Shown: positions 42,691 through 55,229 of the stretch, in pieces | Layout of the letters: every line of letters starts with the position of its first letter | How positions within the stretch are numbered: position 1 is the first letter of the stretch | NCBI GenBank assembly: GCA_029216955.1 | Contig: JANAVB010029819.1 | Coordinates: 36,090,831 to 36,154,830, forward strand | Length of the DNA stretch: 64,000 bases | Direction of reading: 5' to 3' | From: Iris pallida | Taxonomy: Eukaryota; Streptophyta; Magnoliopsida; Asparagales; Iridaceae | Translations under genes and position numbers: made by a program | Notes under the pieces: generated by a model | Told to the model about the DNA's origin: nothing | The model's input: the letters and a program-made list of their open reading frames with translations, nothing else | The model's database searches: none

Positions 42691-43942
42691 ATTTATTATG
42701 CATCTACAATAGGCCCATTCAAGTGAGTCTCCAAAATGTTCAAATGCTCCTCAGAATTCCCAATTAATGATGACAATTAAGAAGGAGTCTGCATTCAAGG
42801 ATAGTCATTTACTTCTCTTAAAAAGAAGGCTTAAAAGCCAAGATATCTCCTACCGGAGGCGCAGGCACCCTACTGTGTTCATTTGCTTCCAAGGCGCAGA
42901 CAGTACATCCCCGTCTCAGAAGCACAGACAGTTGCTTCGATCCAAGTACCAGGCCCGTTCAATGGCCCCTTTTTTTAGCAAAGAATTGGGAGACATTGTT
43001 TGCCTCCAGCACAAGCTCAACTGCTACTCTAAAGCACAGTAAAATGGTCTATCTGAAGGAGCAGCCTACTTGTCGCCCTAAAGTACAGTAACTTTACCCG
43101 AGACACAGCCTACTCGTTTCCCCTAAAAGCATAAAGGCTCCGTTGTTTTCGAAACATAGTCCAATTGTCGCCCTAAAGCATAGAGGCTCTATCGTCTCCA
43201 GAAGTACAGCCTACTCGTCCCCCAAGAAGCATAGCCAGCCTTGCCTGAAGCACAGACGACATGGCACCACCCAATCGGTTTGCTTAAACGGCCTCTCTCA
43301 AAAGGTAGGATTGGGATTGATCAAGTTGATAAATGCGAATATCCTATCAGATTGACTTAAATCTCGGACGAAGAATACAGAAAATCCAAATTTGAGATAA
43401 AATCCCAAGATTTACTCGGCTACATCCGAACAAGCAAATAGACACACGCTATGTGTCACCTCCATTGGTTATTCTGATAACCACTAGAGATCTCGTTTGA
43501 GGAAAATCTCAACACCCGCCACGTATCAGCGCCACAAAAGCCCGTACCGTATAAGGACAACGAATTCCTTCATATCTCGAAACCCTAATACACATCGCAT
43601 ATGTGCCCTTCTTCCCTATAAATATGAGAGGTTTTCCTCCAACAACAGGATCGACAAGGAGAAGAAGATCCACAGAATTTTCAAAATCTTCAACTTTGAC
43701 GTCCTCCTGATTGGCAATACTAGAGTTCCATCAAAGGTACCAGAAAGTCAGATCAAGTCTTATATCCTCATCGGATCATCAACGGAGTAAAGGAGCCGCT
43801 GCATTACTCGATCTCCACCGTCATACTTTCTCAGAAACTTTTGTACTTAGATTTCTTCGCATAAGAATCGATTGTCCTCTTTTTTACGTTTAATATACAA
43901 AAAGTTTGTTCAACCTTTTGTCATGTCGAACAAATCTAAGCA
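42691..43942 (+). repeat. Putative plus-strand LTR of a decayed Tat-like element
   Basis: A plus-strand TATA (CCCTATAAATATGAGAGG, 43617-43624) is followed by about 320 bp and then a PBS-like site at 43951 (TGGTATCATCATTGTAGGGA). That site could be a CpG-decayed TGGCGCC-type site. Imperfect repeats of CCCTAAAGCATAGAGGCTC occur at 43020-43260. No gene is present; the open frames lack domains. It faces away from the Tat LTR on its left. The start is uncertain. Confidence 0.4.
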
Positions 43943-44593
43943 ACTTAAATTGGTATCATCATTGTAGGGAACGGAATCCCGAGATCGTACGTTGCCAGCC
44001 ACCCTAGGCTCTTTCCTAACGTGCCGGCTGGCCACCATGGATATTGTATAGTCATCCGTACTAGTGGAGTGCAGTATCTGATTAGTGAATGTCGAGCCAG
44101 TTCTCTCTATAAGAGAGCTATGGAACTGTTATTGCTTGTCTTAGCGCGGTAGCCTTTCGAGGGACCGGTGCATTTTGTGCGTGCTTGTATTAAATTGATT
44201 CATCTAGCCTTGCTTGGAAACGATACGATCAAGGATTCCTATATAATTGCATTACTGGGATAGCCTAGGTAAATCATAGAAAGCCGTAGGATTGATTGGC
44301 CGCTTGTAAACTGACTTGCTTATGATATTTTTCTTCTGTTAGTAACTGAGAAACATGGACTATCGTGGTACGTGGTCCAACCCATGTCCTTGTTTGGTTG
44401 TTGGGTTAGGCTATTATAATCCCCCAAAATTTTGGAGGATTTTTTTAATATTTTTATTGCATAAATATTTATTTTATCAAATTATTTTGTTAATTAATTA
44501 TAAAACAGTCTTAGTCATGCTTAATTTTGTTAATCACACCGACTAGATAATGTGGCATGGACAGTGCAGTCGTATGCCCGACTAGCCTAATAG
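43943..44593. other. Unassigned interval after putative plus-strand LTR
   Basis: It begins with the PBS-like word and a GCCAGCC/GGCTGGC inverted pair (43995-44035). I see no gene. The later part (44410-44590) has the wording of the element A interior (GTCATG..., GGCATGGACAGTGCAGTCGT), so it is probably a decayed relative of element A. Confidence 0.4.
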
Positions 44594-46900
44594 CTGAACC
44601 CCCCCGATTTTGGCAAATTTTATTTAATTATTCTATTTTATTACTAGAAAAATCTTATAGAATTTTTATTCCCTTTTAAATTATATTTAAAAATATATAG
44701 TGTATTTATTTATATAAACATATATATAGTAATTGCTTTTCCATAACATGGGAAATAGAAATTGGTTGCACAAGATATTATTTTGTTAAATTTAAAATTT
44801 CATATAAGCATCTTGTTTATATTGCATATTTATTTACATACTTTATAAATAAATATAAGTGTTTAAATCTATATAAATTATATATAGTTTTACATATATA
44901 TACATTTATTTGAGCCTAGTATATCTATAATAATATATGAGTATTACTCATTATATGTACATCACGTATTTTGGTAAACTTATGTTAATTAGAATTTTTT
45001 TTATTTTTTGGAGATTTTGAGTTAGCTTCATGTATATATATGTACGTGTGTATATATATACAAAGTATATGTATATATGACCTTTTTTTAAAAAATGAAA
45101 GAAAGAAATAATTTCTTCTTCGTCTACAGTACTGTTGCGAATAGTACTTATTCTTCTCGAGCGCACAGGCTCAATCGAACGCGGAAGAAGGATTTCGATT
45201 CAACCAATTAATAATCAAATTTTTACCAAATCTTTCAAATCTCTTCCATATCCAAATCCTTCCTCATCCAAATCTCTCCAGGACTGGCTCAACCAATTTC
45301 AAATCAAAATTTAAATCTCAAAATCAAGGATTCGATTTAGCTAGATATGCATATCGGCATGTATATTTCCATGAGAAAACAAAGCAAACCTATTAAAAAT
45401 GTCCTTATGATCGCGTGATAGTCTACAACCAAGCTCGACGAGTACTCACACACAGTCCAGACCGCCTGCAGCTGTCGTATGCCCCACGGAGCGTCGCCAT
45501 GGCTGTCGGATCCGTCAGAACAGAGGATACTCTGTTCTCCTGGAAGCGCAGCAGGTACCATCATTTTGATTCTAGCTTCTCCAGTTTCACTCAACAAAAT
45601 CTTGATCTATCACCTCTCGTGCAGAGACCACATAACCCCCTTCGAAAACTATCAATTAGAAAATTTTCTAATGTGCCAAAATCCCTAAAAAATCGACGCA
45701 AAGTCGAAGAAAAACTGCCCGTAGTCAGCACATAAAGACTGTCCCAAACCCTTACTTGTAAAACAAATTTCTGTCGAACCAGTAACCGATTGGAAAGACC
45801 ACCTGAAAAAACTTATAGACAGCCTATAGGGCTTCGCAACACATCTTGTAGATTTAAATTTCAATGACTAGGCATGGAGAAAAATGATTTCCAATATAGA
45901 CAAAAATTCTGTTTTTGAAACAATAAAATTTTAGAAAACTAATCAATACACCGTATGCCCCGTCAAACCGGGAGACATTGTCATGAACTAAAAGCATCGA
46001 AAGGTGCGTATCGACTTTGCGGACGTGTGGGCTTTGACGAAATTCGAATTGGTTGCGTGTGTGCGACAAATTTGATGCGTATCCTTCAAAATTTCCCGTA
46101 TCGACCCCTGTGCAAATTTTTTAATTATTTTGTGCACGCTCATTGTATCGAGATAAATTTTGTGCCAACATGACCGAATCATTTTTTTGATCCTGTATGC
46201 CAAGTTTGGTCTGATTCTGAGAAGGTCGACCGGAACGCCTACTTGGCAGGCCCGCGATCCGATCCAACGGGCAAAATTTTGCACGGCCTGCCGGAATCGA
46301 ACTTTGGATATACGATTGGGTTTGCCTCCTCAAATCGGACTTGTAGACATGTAGTTTGACGATTTTAGAGACCGTAGGTACTGGCATTCATTTCGGTGCA
46401 AAATAGGTCCACCTACGGACATTATTTTGACCCAAAATTATGATTTTGCCCCTGTGTCCAGAATTAGACTTATGGGTAGTCTATCCTTGCTATTTTTCTT
46501 ATTTTGGAAATGTTCGTAATATTTGTTTCAGCATCCGGGGATGTTCGTAGTAGTTGGCTTTCATTGCTTCATTGATCTGCCGATTCGAGATGTTGGACTT
46601 TGCTATTCATGCGCACCACCCTCAGGCAAGATATCTTGTCATTTACTGTCTATTTATTTTAGCTCATATTTCATGAATTTACTTGTAATTACTTTCTGCA
46701 AAATAAACTTTGATATATGACATAATTAGATAGAATGTTACTGTTAAGTTCTATTTCCTGCTATGTACTATTTTCATACATTGGACTTAGATTTATGGGA
46801 CCACCCTTTGTGTGTTGCATTTATTGGCCTTGACACATATTTTTCACGAGTCACGAGTCGCATATAGGTCTCGTACTTGCATGGTCGGCTAGCCATCGAT
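44594..46900 (+). repeat. Decayed LTR related to element A
   Basis: It starts near TGAACCCCCCCGATTTTGGC. From 45950 to about 46660 it clearly resembles element A LTR 8590-9260: shared phrases are AAAGCATCGAAAG, GTGTGGGCTTTG, ATGCCAAGTTTGGT and TTTTGCCCCTGTGTCCAGAATT. It lacks the GTCGTGACA end, and the first half is strongly diverged and AT-rich. Open frames inside (45415-45735 and others) have no domain. Confidence 0.6.
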
Positions 46901-47140
46901 ACATAAGGACGTTCGTTAGACTATAACTACTATTAGGATTGCATGATAGAAGACTAGTAGTTATTAGAGTTAGAGCATTTGGGCAGGGACACTACAAGTA
47001 TACGTTGACCTCCTCCCTATCTATCGTAGACTCGTTCGATACTAAGGAACGATAGGTAGACTATATACTATAGACTCGCTCGATACTAAAAAATGGTATA
47101 TAGTATTTAGATTTGCTACTGAGTATTGTATTGTATTATT
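46901..47140. other. Short unassigned interval
   Basis: No gene is present. Two direct copies of TAGACTCG(T/C)TCGATACTAA lie at about 47026 and 47083. Confidence 0.5.
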
Positions 47141-48116
47141 TGTTGACCCAAACCGGATCACAGTCAACCTAATCTTGACAATTAACAAAACAATATTTGT
47201 CTAGTCCAATTTGACACATCGAGTTCGAAATTAATCTACTCAGCTCATTTTTTCCAGTTTACAGCTACTTGGAGTTTTACCACTTTGTTGTATACTGGAG
47301 TATGTATTTTTATTATTCTTGAGTATAGGATGATGTACGTTGGATCATACTGAGCACTTTGGGCTAGCCATAGATTTATAGGTTGACTTAGCCCAAATCC
47401 CAATCAACCCATTTCATCCAAAAGCCCACAAAGATCATTCTGTCCATAGAAGACAGAGTTCGGGCCGAACACTGCCTCACACAGAGTTCGGGCCGAACTC
47501 GGTCCCCTAAAATTCAGGATGCTTATTTTTAGGTATTGATCACTGCTAGTTGTCCAACGGCCAAAAATTTGGATTATTTATACCGAATTCTGGCCGAATT
47601 CAGCCTATCCCGAACCCTATAAATAGGCCTTAATTTCTCTCATTTGAAACCATCCACTCTTCTCTTCTTCTTCTATTACATAGCCTATATATTCAAGAAC
47701 CCTACCTTTCCATCCACTTAGCATTCAAACTTCCCAACCGTCGAAGGTGCTCGGTACGATTCAGCTAGAAGTTTGAAGTGCAAGAAGTTATATGCCACTT
47801 GGAAAAGTCCAAGTTTCGCCAAAGCGATCATTGAATGAAGTTTGGCGTGCTCTTCTGTGAAAAGGCACGTGGTTGTAACCCTATTTCACAAATATTAGAT
47901 TTCAATCCTGAGCTAGAGTTCTCAGGCCTGGACTAGTCCTCTACGAGAGAAACCAGGTTAAAAATCTTGTTGTGTTTGTGCTTGCTCTTTACTCTTTATT
48001 TTCGCATTTATTTTTACTCTGATTATTTAGTTGGTGAAGAGAGTTTAATTTTTAATTGATCATTTTTTGATATAAAATCTATTCACCCCCCTCTAGAGTT
48101 GCCAACTTAGTCTTCA
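47141..48116 (+). repeat. Copia-2 5' LTR
   Basis: This 976-bp LTR runs from TGTTGACCC to GTCTTCA and is preceded by TTATT. The palindrome words GAGTTCGGGCCGAACTCGG lie at 47455-47505 and CCGAATTC at 47582-47607. The TATA box CTATAAATAGG is at 47619-47629. Confidence 0.88.
47619..47629 (+). promoter_or_regulatory. TATA box of Copia-2 LTR
   Basis: CTATAAATAGG directly follows CCCGAACC, in the same order relative to the palindrome array as in Copia-1 LTRs. Confidence 0.75.
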
Positions 48117-48118
48117 AT

Positions 48119-48130
48119 TGGTATCAGAGC
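48119..48130 (+). promoter_or_regulatory. Primer-binding site of Copia-2
   Basis: TGGTATCAGAGC begins two bases after the LTR. It is the standard initiator tRNA-Met site of plant Copia elements. Confidence 0.93.
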
Positions 48131-48170
48131 TCTGTTCTCTTATCAAGGACTAACTTCCTAGAGCTGATCC

Positions 48171-50212
48171 ATGGCAACCACTCAACCCATTTTTCCAATC
48201 ACGGTGAAGGGCAGTCCACACATAGGCCTCCCCTATTTGATGGAACAAACTACACCTATTGGAAAATAAGGATGAGTTTTTATCTCAAGTCGCTAGACTT
48301 CGACCTGTGGACCATCGTCACCGATGGTTACAAAAAGCCTGCCAAGATAGTTGTCAATGGTGATCTCGTTGAGGAAACCTATGACAAATATTCTGACGAG
48401 GAGAAAAAACAGGCGAGTCTAGACGCGAGAGCTATTAATGCTTTATTTTGTGCTATAGACAGGAATGAGTTCAACAGGGTCTCAACATGCACCACCGCTC
48501 ATGAAGTATGGAGACTTCTAGAGGTGACGCATGAAGGAATCACCCAAGTCAAGGAGTCAAAAATAAGTCGTCTCACTTAAGAATATAAGGCTTTCAAGAT
48601 GAAGCAAATGAGACGATCACACAAATGATTACAAGATTCCTTGACATCATCAACCCCTTGTCTTCTCTCGGCAAACAATATACAAATCACGAGAAGATCT
48701 GCAAGATTCTTAGGGGGCTACCAAAGATTTGGAACCCTAAGGTGACAGCCATCATAGAAGGAAATGATCTCACGACTATGTCCATGGAGACTTTTATGGA
48801 AAAGCTGATGACTCATGAGATTGACCTCAAAGACTTCGAAGAGCCTGCTCCAAGGCAAAGGAGATTGCCCTTAAAGCTCATCGACGAAGGGCTGATCCTG
48901 AAGAGACGGATGAAGACAACTCGGAAGGTGAAGATCAAGCTCTCCTTGTCCGTAACTTCAAGAAATTCCTTTGCTTCAATCGAAGAAAGAAGGAACCACA
49001 AGAAGATGACGAAGAAGAGCCAACATGCTACGGCTGCAAGAAGACTGGACACGTCCGAAAAGACTGTCCATTCACAAAGAAGAGCAACCGATATGAGAAA
49101 CCATATAAGAAAGCTTCTTCAAAGAAATATGCCAACATAAGCATTTGGCATGAAAGCGAAGCTAGTGACTCCGAGGAAGAAAAGGACTCTCCTCAAGACA
49201 CCGCCAATGTTTGCCTAATGGCTACATCCGACAAGGTAACTAGCGAAACTCTCGATGATTTTACGTTTGATGAACTTGGCGATGCATTCAATGATTTACT
49301 CAATGACCACAAGAAAGTCATTGGTAAATATAAACACGCCAAGGAAAAGATCAAAAGTTATGAAGTCGAGATTCAAAGACTCTCTTCATTGCTTGATAAT
49401 AGTATAGACACTTCACCCACAGAAGTCACAAATGAGGTGTCTAAGCTTAAATTAAGCCTACATGATGCCGAAGCATGTATAAAAAAGCAAACACAAGAGA
49501 TCACAGCACTCAATACTGAGATCGCTGAAGAAAAGAATAGACACAAGATCTCTATCACTAAGATCTATGGTTTGAATACTAAGATTAATGAACTGCAGGC
49601 CGTCTCTAAGAAATTAGAGACTAGATTGGGAAAACAGGTTGCTCAACCTCAAACCCAATCACATGAGACACACACAAAGCATGATACTATTCATACTAGT
49701 CAAACACGTCATCCACCTGCAGCACGTAATCATGCTTATATGTACACACACTTTCATAAAGCACACAAACTACATGCACGTAGAAATAATTCTCATATGT
49801 CATAGAATCACCATGCTACACATAGATACAATCATCACTATGTTGCACAAAAACAAAATCACCATCACACTGCTTATGGATATAAACATCATCATGCTCC
49901 ACACCACTCTACATATAGACATCATCACCATGCTACTCTACATTACTCTACATATAGACATCATCACCATGTTACTCCACACCACTCTACATATAGACAT
50001 CATCAACATGCTTCTAACATAAATAGGAATGCTATTTGTACTTATTGTGGATTACATGGACACATTTCCCCATAATGTAGAGTTAGGAGATTAGTAGATA
50101 GAAACATATATGTATGGTTCCCGAAAACTAACTTTTCAGGATCCTCAAGAACTTGTGTACCAAAGGTCACATCTACTCTTGATGTAGGTGGACCTTCCAT
50201 CCTCAACTAAGA
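48171..50212 (+). pseudogene. gag: Copia-2 Gag (broken)
   Basis: ATG at 48171 is followed by a frame break. The capsid region then reads in 48230-48577 (P-P-L-F-D-G-T-N-Y-T-Y-W-K, V-T-H-E-G) to a TAA at 48578-48580. It continues at 48625-48860 and then in another frame. A first knuckle, C-Y-G-C-K-K-T-G-H-V-R-K-D-C, lies at about 49027-49068. The coiled coil is in 49218-49700. A His/Tyr-rich tandem repeat (49806-50015) precedes the second knuckle C-T-Y-C-G-L-H-G-H, cut by TAA 50073-50075. Gag ends by a stop soon after G-G-P-S, and pol is in the +1 frame, as in Copia-1. Confidence 0.87.
49806..50015 (+). repeat. His-rich coding tandem repeat in Copia-2 gag
   Basis: Three copies of a unit of about 42 bp (14 codons: H-S-T-Y-R-H-H-H-H-x-T with flanking residues) lie at about 49905-50010, preceded by looser Asn/His-rich sequence. 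The unit length is a multiple of three, so the frame is kept. Copia-1 has only a short H-H-containing stretch here. Confidence 0.85.
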
Positions 50213-51630
50213 GTAAGTGGATTCTCGATAATGGATGCTCGCGACATATGACGGGAGACACAAATCTTTTCACATCACTATCGATGAAGAGGGAAGGATA
50301 TGTATCCTTCGGCAACAACCTTAAAGGGTATATCATTGGTAATGCTACTATAGGTCATCCTCCTTCTCCTGTAATAAAGGATGTCTGCCTAGTGACCGAG
50401 TTAAATCATAACCTGCTCAGCATAATTCATCTTGTTGATCATGGGTATGATATTAACTTTGGACAAAATAAATGCTTTATTTATGATAGGTCAACAGGAG
50501 ATATTGCTTTTGAAGGGATAAGAGAGGATAATATTTATATTTTTTATCTATCTAGAGACACTAACAGTACAGGAAGATGTCTCTATGCTCACAAGGATGA
50601 AAGATTACTGTGGCACCAGCGTCTTGGTCATGCCAATATGGATACTATATCCAGGCTATCGACTAAGAAGCTAGTTAGAGGCTTGCCCGATATCACATTC
50701 AAAAAGGACACTGTATGTGCCGAATGTGAGTTGAATAAGGCAACCAAGTCCTCATCCATAAACTCTTGTATGCAGACCGAGTTTGAAATAAGCATGATGG
50801 AAGAGCTCAATTACTTTCTTGGACTACAAGTCAAACAAACATCAAATAGAACTTTCATCTGTCAGTCAAAGTATACAAAGGACATGCTGAAGAAATTTGA
50901 CCTTGACAACGTCAAACCAATCGGCACCCCAATGGATACTACAGCCAAACTAGAACCAGATGAAAGCGGTAAACCTGTTGATCAACGTAAGTATCGAGGT
51001 ATGATAGGCAGTCTTCTTTACTTAACTGCCAGTCGCCCTGATATTATGTTTAGCGTTTGCCTGTGTGCTAGATATCAAGCAAATCCTAAAGAATCACACA
51101 TGACCGTTGTTAAGCGTATCTTTCGATACCTTAAGGGTACGGTTATAGTGGGCCTATGGTATCCCAAATCAATATCATTTGACCTAATTTGGTATTCTGA
51201 TGCTGATTTTGCTGGATGTAAGGTCGACCGTAAAAGTACAAGCGGCACGTGTCATTTATTAGGAAAGGCACTAGTCTCTTGGTTTAGCAAGAAGCAGAAT
51301 TCTGTCGCACTATCCACAACAGAAGCTAAATATAACGCAGCTGGTCATTGTTGTGCACAAATTCTGTGGATGAAGCAAACCCTTGAAGACTATAACTTAT
51401 CTTTTATGTACATTCCTATTTTGTGTGACAACACTAGTGCTATAAATCTCATTAAGAACCCCATCTGTCACTCACGCACGAAACACATTGAGATTCGTCA
51501 CCACTTCTTACGTGATCATCAACAAAATGGCACTATTAATTTAGAATTTATTGACACTGTTCATCAGTTAGCCGATTTCTTTACAAAACTTTTATCCGAG
51601 GAGCGATTCAATTTTTTTGTCGGGAATTAG
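50188..51630 (+). pseudogene. pol: Copia-2 Pol with in-frame deletion of integrase core and most of RT
   Basis: One open frame of 480 codons runs from protease (W-I-L-D-N-G-C-S; the active-site Ser is replaced by Asn) through the GAG-pre-integrase zinc region (H-Q-R-L-G-H, C-A-E-C). It jumps at about 50761-50767 straight to the end of RT (C-M-Q-T-E-F-E-I-S-M-M-E-E-L-N-Y-F) and a full RNase H. Relative to Copia-1, roughly 1.6 kb is missing, including the DDE core and Y-V-D-D. The last codons are frameshifted by an extra T in a T-run near 51617. It cannot encode replication enzymes, but the frame through the deletion is intact. Confidence 0.9.
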
Positions 51631-51932
51631 GAATTTTAGATGAAACGGTTATACATTAAATTGATCTGCATAATTATCGATTATGTTACGATTCTCTATG
51701 CTGAATTTGCTATGGGTACAAGCCGAAAGGGTCCTTCTAACAACAAGGCATAAAAGCCTAAGCGACACGGTGCACTAGTCTTCGGACTACCGATAGCTGG
51801 GATCCGGCCCCTACAGCTACCCCATAGTAGCTTCACTATATTGATTTATGTCATAACTCCTTAGTTATTATATGATTAAATTTCATTTATAACCTGCCTC
51901 ATTTAAAAATTCTAATTTTCAATCTTGTTTTT
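51631..51932 (+). other. Copia-2 spacer after pol, before element B
   Basis: About 300 bp without a gene. It contains the hairpin at 51768-51792 and the conserved TAGCTGGGA tail. It continues after element B at 63472. Confidence 0.8.
51768..51792 (+). ncRNA. Conserved RNA hairpin downstream of pol (Copia-2)
   Basis: The outer stem is CGGT (51768-51771) with ACCG (51789-51792). The inner stem is AGTC with GACT closed by a TTCG tetraloop (51781-51784). Copia-1 keeps the same outer pairs and tail but a different inner stem. Confidence 0.5.
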
Positions 51933-52508
51933 TGTAACACCCAGTTTTCCAGATGCGGGTAATTTTGAAATTTTGTAATTATAATTATTAATTATTGATA
52001 TTTGATTCACATTATGATTTTTAGTGATTTTTATTAATTTTTAAACTATTTAAAAACTGGTTAAGTCATGACTTGTGATCTTGATGTGCTGCTTGTGAAA
52101 CCTGAGAGACTGCATGACCTAGAGCCTAACCATGTCATTATGATGACTTAGTTATCATTTCTAGCCTAGGGGTAATTTGTTTATTTTGACTTATTTGAAT
52201 TATTTGGTGATTTGTTGAATTGGTGAATTCTAGTTTGACTTTGACTTGTTGAGACCTAGTGGACTAGCCAAGAAGCTAACCCTAGCCATGGTGACCCTAG
52301 ACTAACTTGAGTTAACCTATTTTAGTTATTAGAGAATAGTTTTAGAATGAGGGGATTTAGTTTAGTGAATTTAAGTCATGGCTTGTGATTTCACGAAATA
52401 ACTTATGGCTTAATTATTTAATTGATCATGACTTAAGCCCATGGGCCATTTAGTGAACACTAACCCTAATTATTGAACCTATGAACAGCCACATAGGGAT
52501 CCCCACCC

Positions 52509-52518
52509 TATTTAAATA
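52509..52518 (+). promoter_or_regulatory. Putative TATA box of element B LTR
   Basis: TATTTAAATA follows CCACCC and lies about 60 bp before a consensus splice donor. The right LTR has TATTTAAACA at 59139. Confidence 0.5.
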
Positions 52519-52570
52519 CTTGTTTATTAGGGCTTGCCTCTTTTTATCATTCCGACACTTGGAGAAAAGA

Positions 52571-52579
52571 AAGGTAAGT
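52571..52579 (+). promoter_or_regulatory. Predicted 5' splice site in element B leader
   Basis: AAG|GTAAGT is an optimal plant donor (exon end 52573) in a purine-rich GAGAAAAGAAAG context and is conserved in the right LTR (59201-59208). The partner acceptor would be at 57070-57071. Confidence 0.5.
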
Positions 52580-52879
52580 TTTCCCCTTCCAAAAATTCCC
52601 ATTTTATTCATTTGATCTCCTTTTTCATCCTAGTCTTTTGCATTGGATTCTAAATTGAGTTTATGGACTGTTGGTAGAGGGATATTTCAGTTTGGGATCA
52701 ATTTGGAGCATTTGGCCATCAAGAGGAACACCCCCCATTTGGAGCTTTTCCATGCAATTTGTACCTATAGGTAAAACCCTTTAAATTGCATTATTTTTTT
52801 GATTTCTTTGCATGATGGTTTAGGAATAGGTGTTCCCTAATTTCTGGAGGAATTTCGTGTCATTTGCATTAGGTTACAT

Positions 52880-53530
52880 GTCCGTATTGGACACGTATCG
52901 AACCCGATAGCTAGGTGTTCGACGAAATGCCCGAACCGATTCGATTTGCAAATTTTGCAAATCTATTTGAATAGAATCCTAGATCTATGGGTTGCTTATT
53001 GATTTTTGTGTTTTCTTCCTAATTTTTGAGTCGTGTCGTGTCCACACGAGGACACGAACACGCTGTCCGTGCACTGTGCACTGTGTCCAGCATTACGGGG
53101 TCTATTTCTCCCGACACAGGATACGTGGACACACCAAATTTTGTGTGAGTATTAGGGCAGTGACTGCCACCATGCTCCCAAAATTGGGGAGCATCTCGTT
53201 TTGTGTACGAGAAGAAATCCTCCCTGCACTGGTCATACGGGACACGCGCGAGCAGTCAATTACGCGTGCAAACGCACGCTGATACGCGGTTCGACACGAC
53301 AGCACGAGTTTCGTGGACACGGCACAGGCAGTAGGACACGCTCCCCTATCCCTGGCGAGTGTCTGGACACGAGCACGATGTGTCACGTGTCGTGTGTCAT
53401 GCACACGACTCCGTGACACGCTTGTACGACACTTGGTGTGCTCATGCGTATCTGTGTGTGTTTTTTTTATGATTGGACACCTCGTGTCCAAATGTTTGGA
53501 CACGGGTATAACCCTGGGACACGTACACGT
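52880..53530. repeat. GGACACG/CGTGTCC motif cluster, left LTR
   Basis: More than twenty GACAC or GTGTC words, mostly as GGACACG or CGTGTCC, occur in both orientations in about 650 bp. The right LTR has the equivalent at 59505-60165. A shorter cluster occurs upstream of the TATA of element A (8296-8370). Confidence 0.8.
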
Positions 53531-54798
53531 GTGGGGGATCAATTAACAACCTTTAATTTAGTACATTACCATGTTTTGAATTCGAATTTGCATTCCCATT
53601 TAATATCACTGATACCATGTATTTATTTCGAAAATCCTGAATTGATTCCTACATTTGTAATGGATACTGCTAAATCGGATTTTCATGATAGTTTGGGTTT
53701 TGCAATAGAGAACTGGGATTTGAACATTTAAAATAGACTGTGAACTGTTTTCCTGTGAACAGTTCATTGAGTTCTGATTTCCAATGGTTAACTTTCCATT
53801 TTCAGTTTTAATAGTTTATAGATATCCTTATATATATGTTTGTATGTATTATATATATGTATGTCTTTATGTAGGTACGTATAGATATGTATATGAGGGT
53901 ACTAAGAATAGGAAAACTGAGGATATGTATGTGGGTGTTCACTATTTCAGTTTTCTGAAATTAGGATTGTATGTTTTAACTGATTTGTAATATTTTAATT
54001 GCCATATTTATTTCACCTGCATAGGTAATAGATTACTGCAATGTTGATTTAGGATTTGCATTGGAGAATTGGGTTCTTTTCGAAATTAGTTTGGTTTTAT
54101 GTTAACTACTATTGATATCACAACTGCCATGTCACTTACCCACACACAAAAACAGATTTTTAGCACCTATAAACACATGTACACTTTCACAATGTTATGG
54201 CTGTCATATTAGCCATCCTAATGTAGTCCTAACACACACATTATTTTCCTAACACATGGCCTACTCTACCCACATCTCAGTTTTCACATTACACACACAC
54301 ACACCCCCTCAATTGACCAACTGTTTTCCAGATTTCATACCACATCACACACACACACATTGGTTCATGTGACACTCACACACATGGTTGACATTCACAC
54401 ACTTTGCATTTTGAACCTGAGAACAGGGAGAGGGGTAGATGGTTAGAAGGGAGAGTGTTATAGAGAGTAGAAGAGAGAGTGAGGAGTTGGAGAGCAATGG
54501 CAGGAGCTATCTTGCCAGGCCTGTGCTTGGCCTTGCATTGCAGCATTGCCTTGGCTTGGCCTGGCTTTTGCAAAGCAGCCACAGTAGCAGTAGCCATAGC
54601 AGCAGTAGCAATAGGTTGGCAGTAGGCCAATGGCCTGTATATGGGGGGGGATGAATATGGAGTATGTTAGAAATTGTGAGTTTAGATATATATATATATG
54701 TAGGTGTGGACAGAAGTTTGGGGTTAGACAGGTTGGTAGGCTGGGGGTTGTACAGTCTAGTTGAGGGGTTGGGTTATTGGTTGAGGATGTGTATATTG

Positions 54799-54850
<52 letters not shown>

Positions 54851-55229
54851 ATATGTATTGAGGATTTCATATATGTATATAGTGGTATACCAAAGAGGTC
54901 ATTTACCTTAGTATTTGTATTATGACTTCGGTTAGGTTGGCATTCATACAACTTGAATGAGTATGTGTATAGATATATATATATATATAGCTTATAGTAG
55001 ATTAGAATATTATATAGGTATGTATATGTTAGGTTGATTAGCTTGATGTAGGTTCATATATATGGATAGGTATTGAGGGTTCCTATATGTATATAGGATA
55101 TATGTATATATGTGTGTGTGAGGTATTATATGAATGTGTGGTTGGCTTGATAGCCTAGTTTGGCTTGTACTTGTGCTAGATTGCTAGTGTAGGTTGGGTT
55201 AGGCCTAGTGAGACTTGATTGGACTAAGT

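Noticed and set aside
45415..45735. 106-codon plus-strand frame in the decayed LTR
   Set aside because: No domain, sits in a diverged LTR, and the related element A LTR has no corresponding frame.
49905..50010. CRISPR-like regularly spaced repeat
   Set aside because: Direct coding repeat without unique spacers, in a plant retroelement gag.
53102..53542. 146-codon Arg/Thr/His-rich frame, repeated at 59730-60170
   Set aside because: Produced by the GGACACG/CGTGTCC cluster; both strands are open over it and no protein family is suggested. Conservation between LTRs is due to their common origin.
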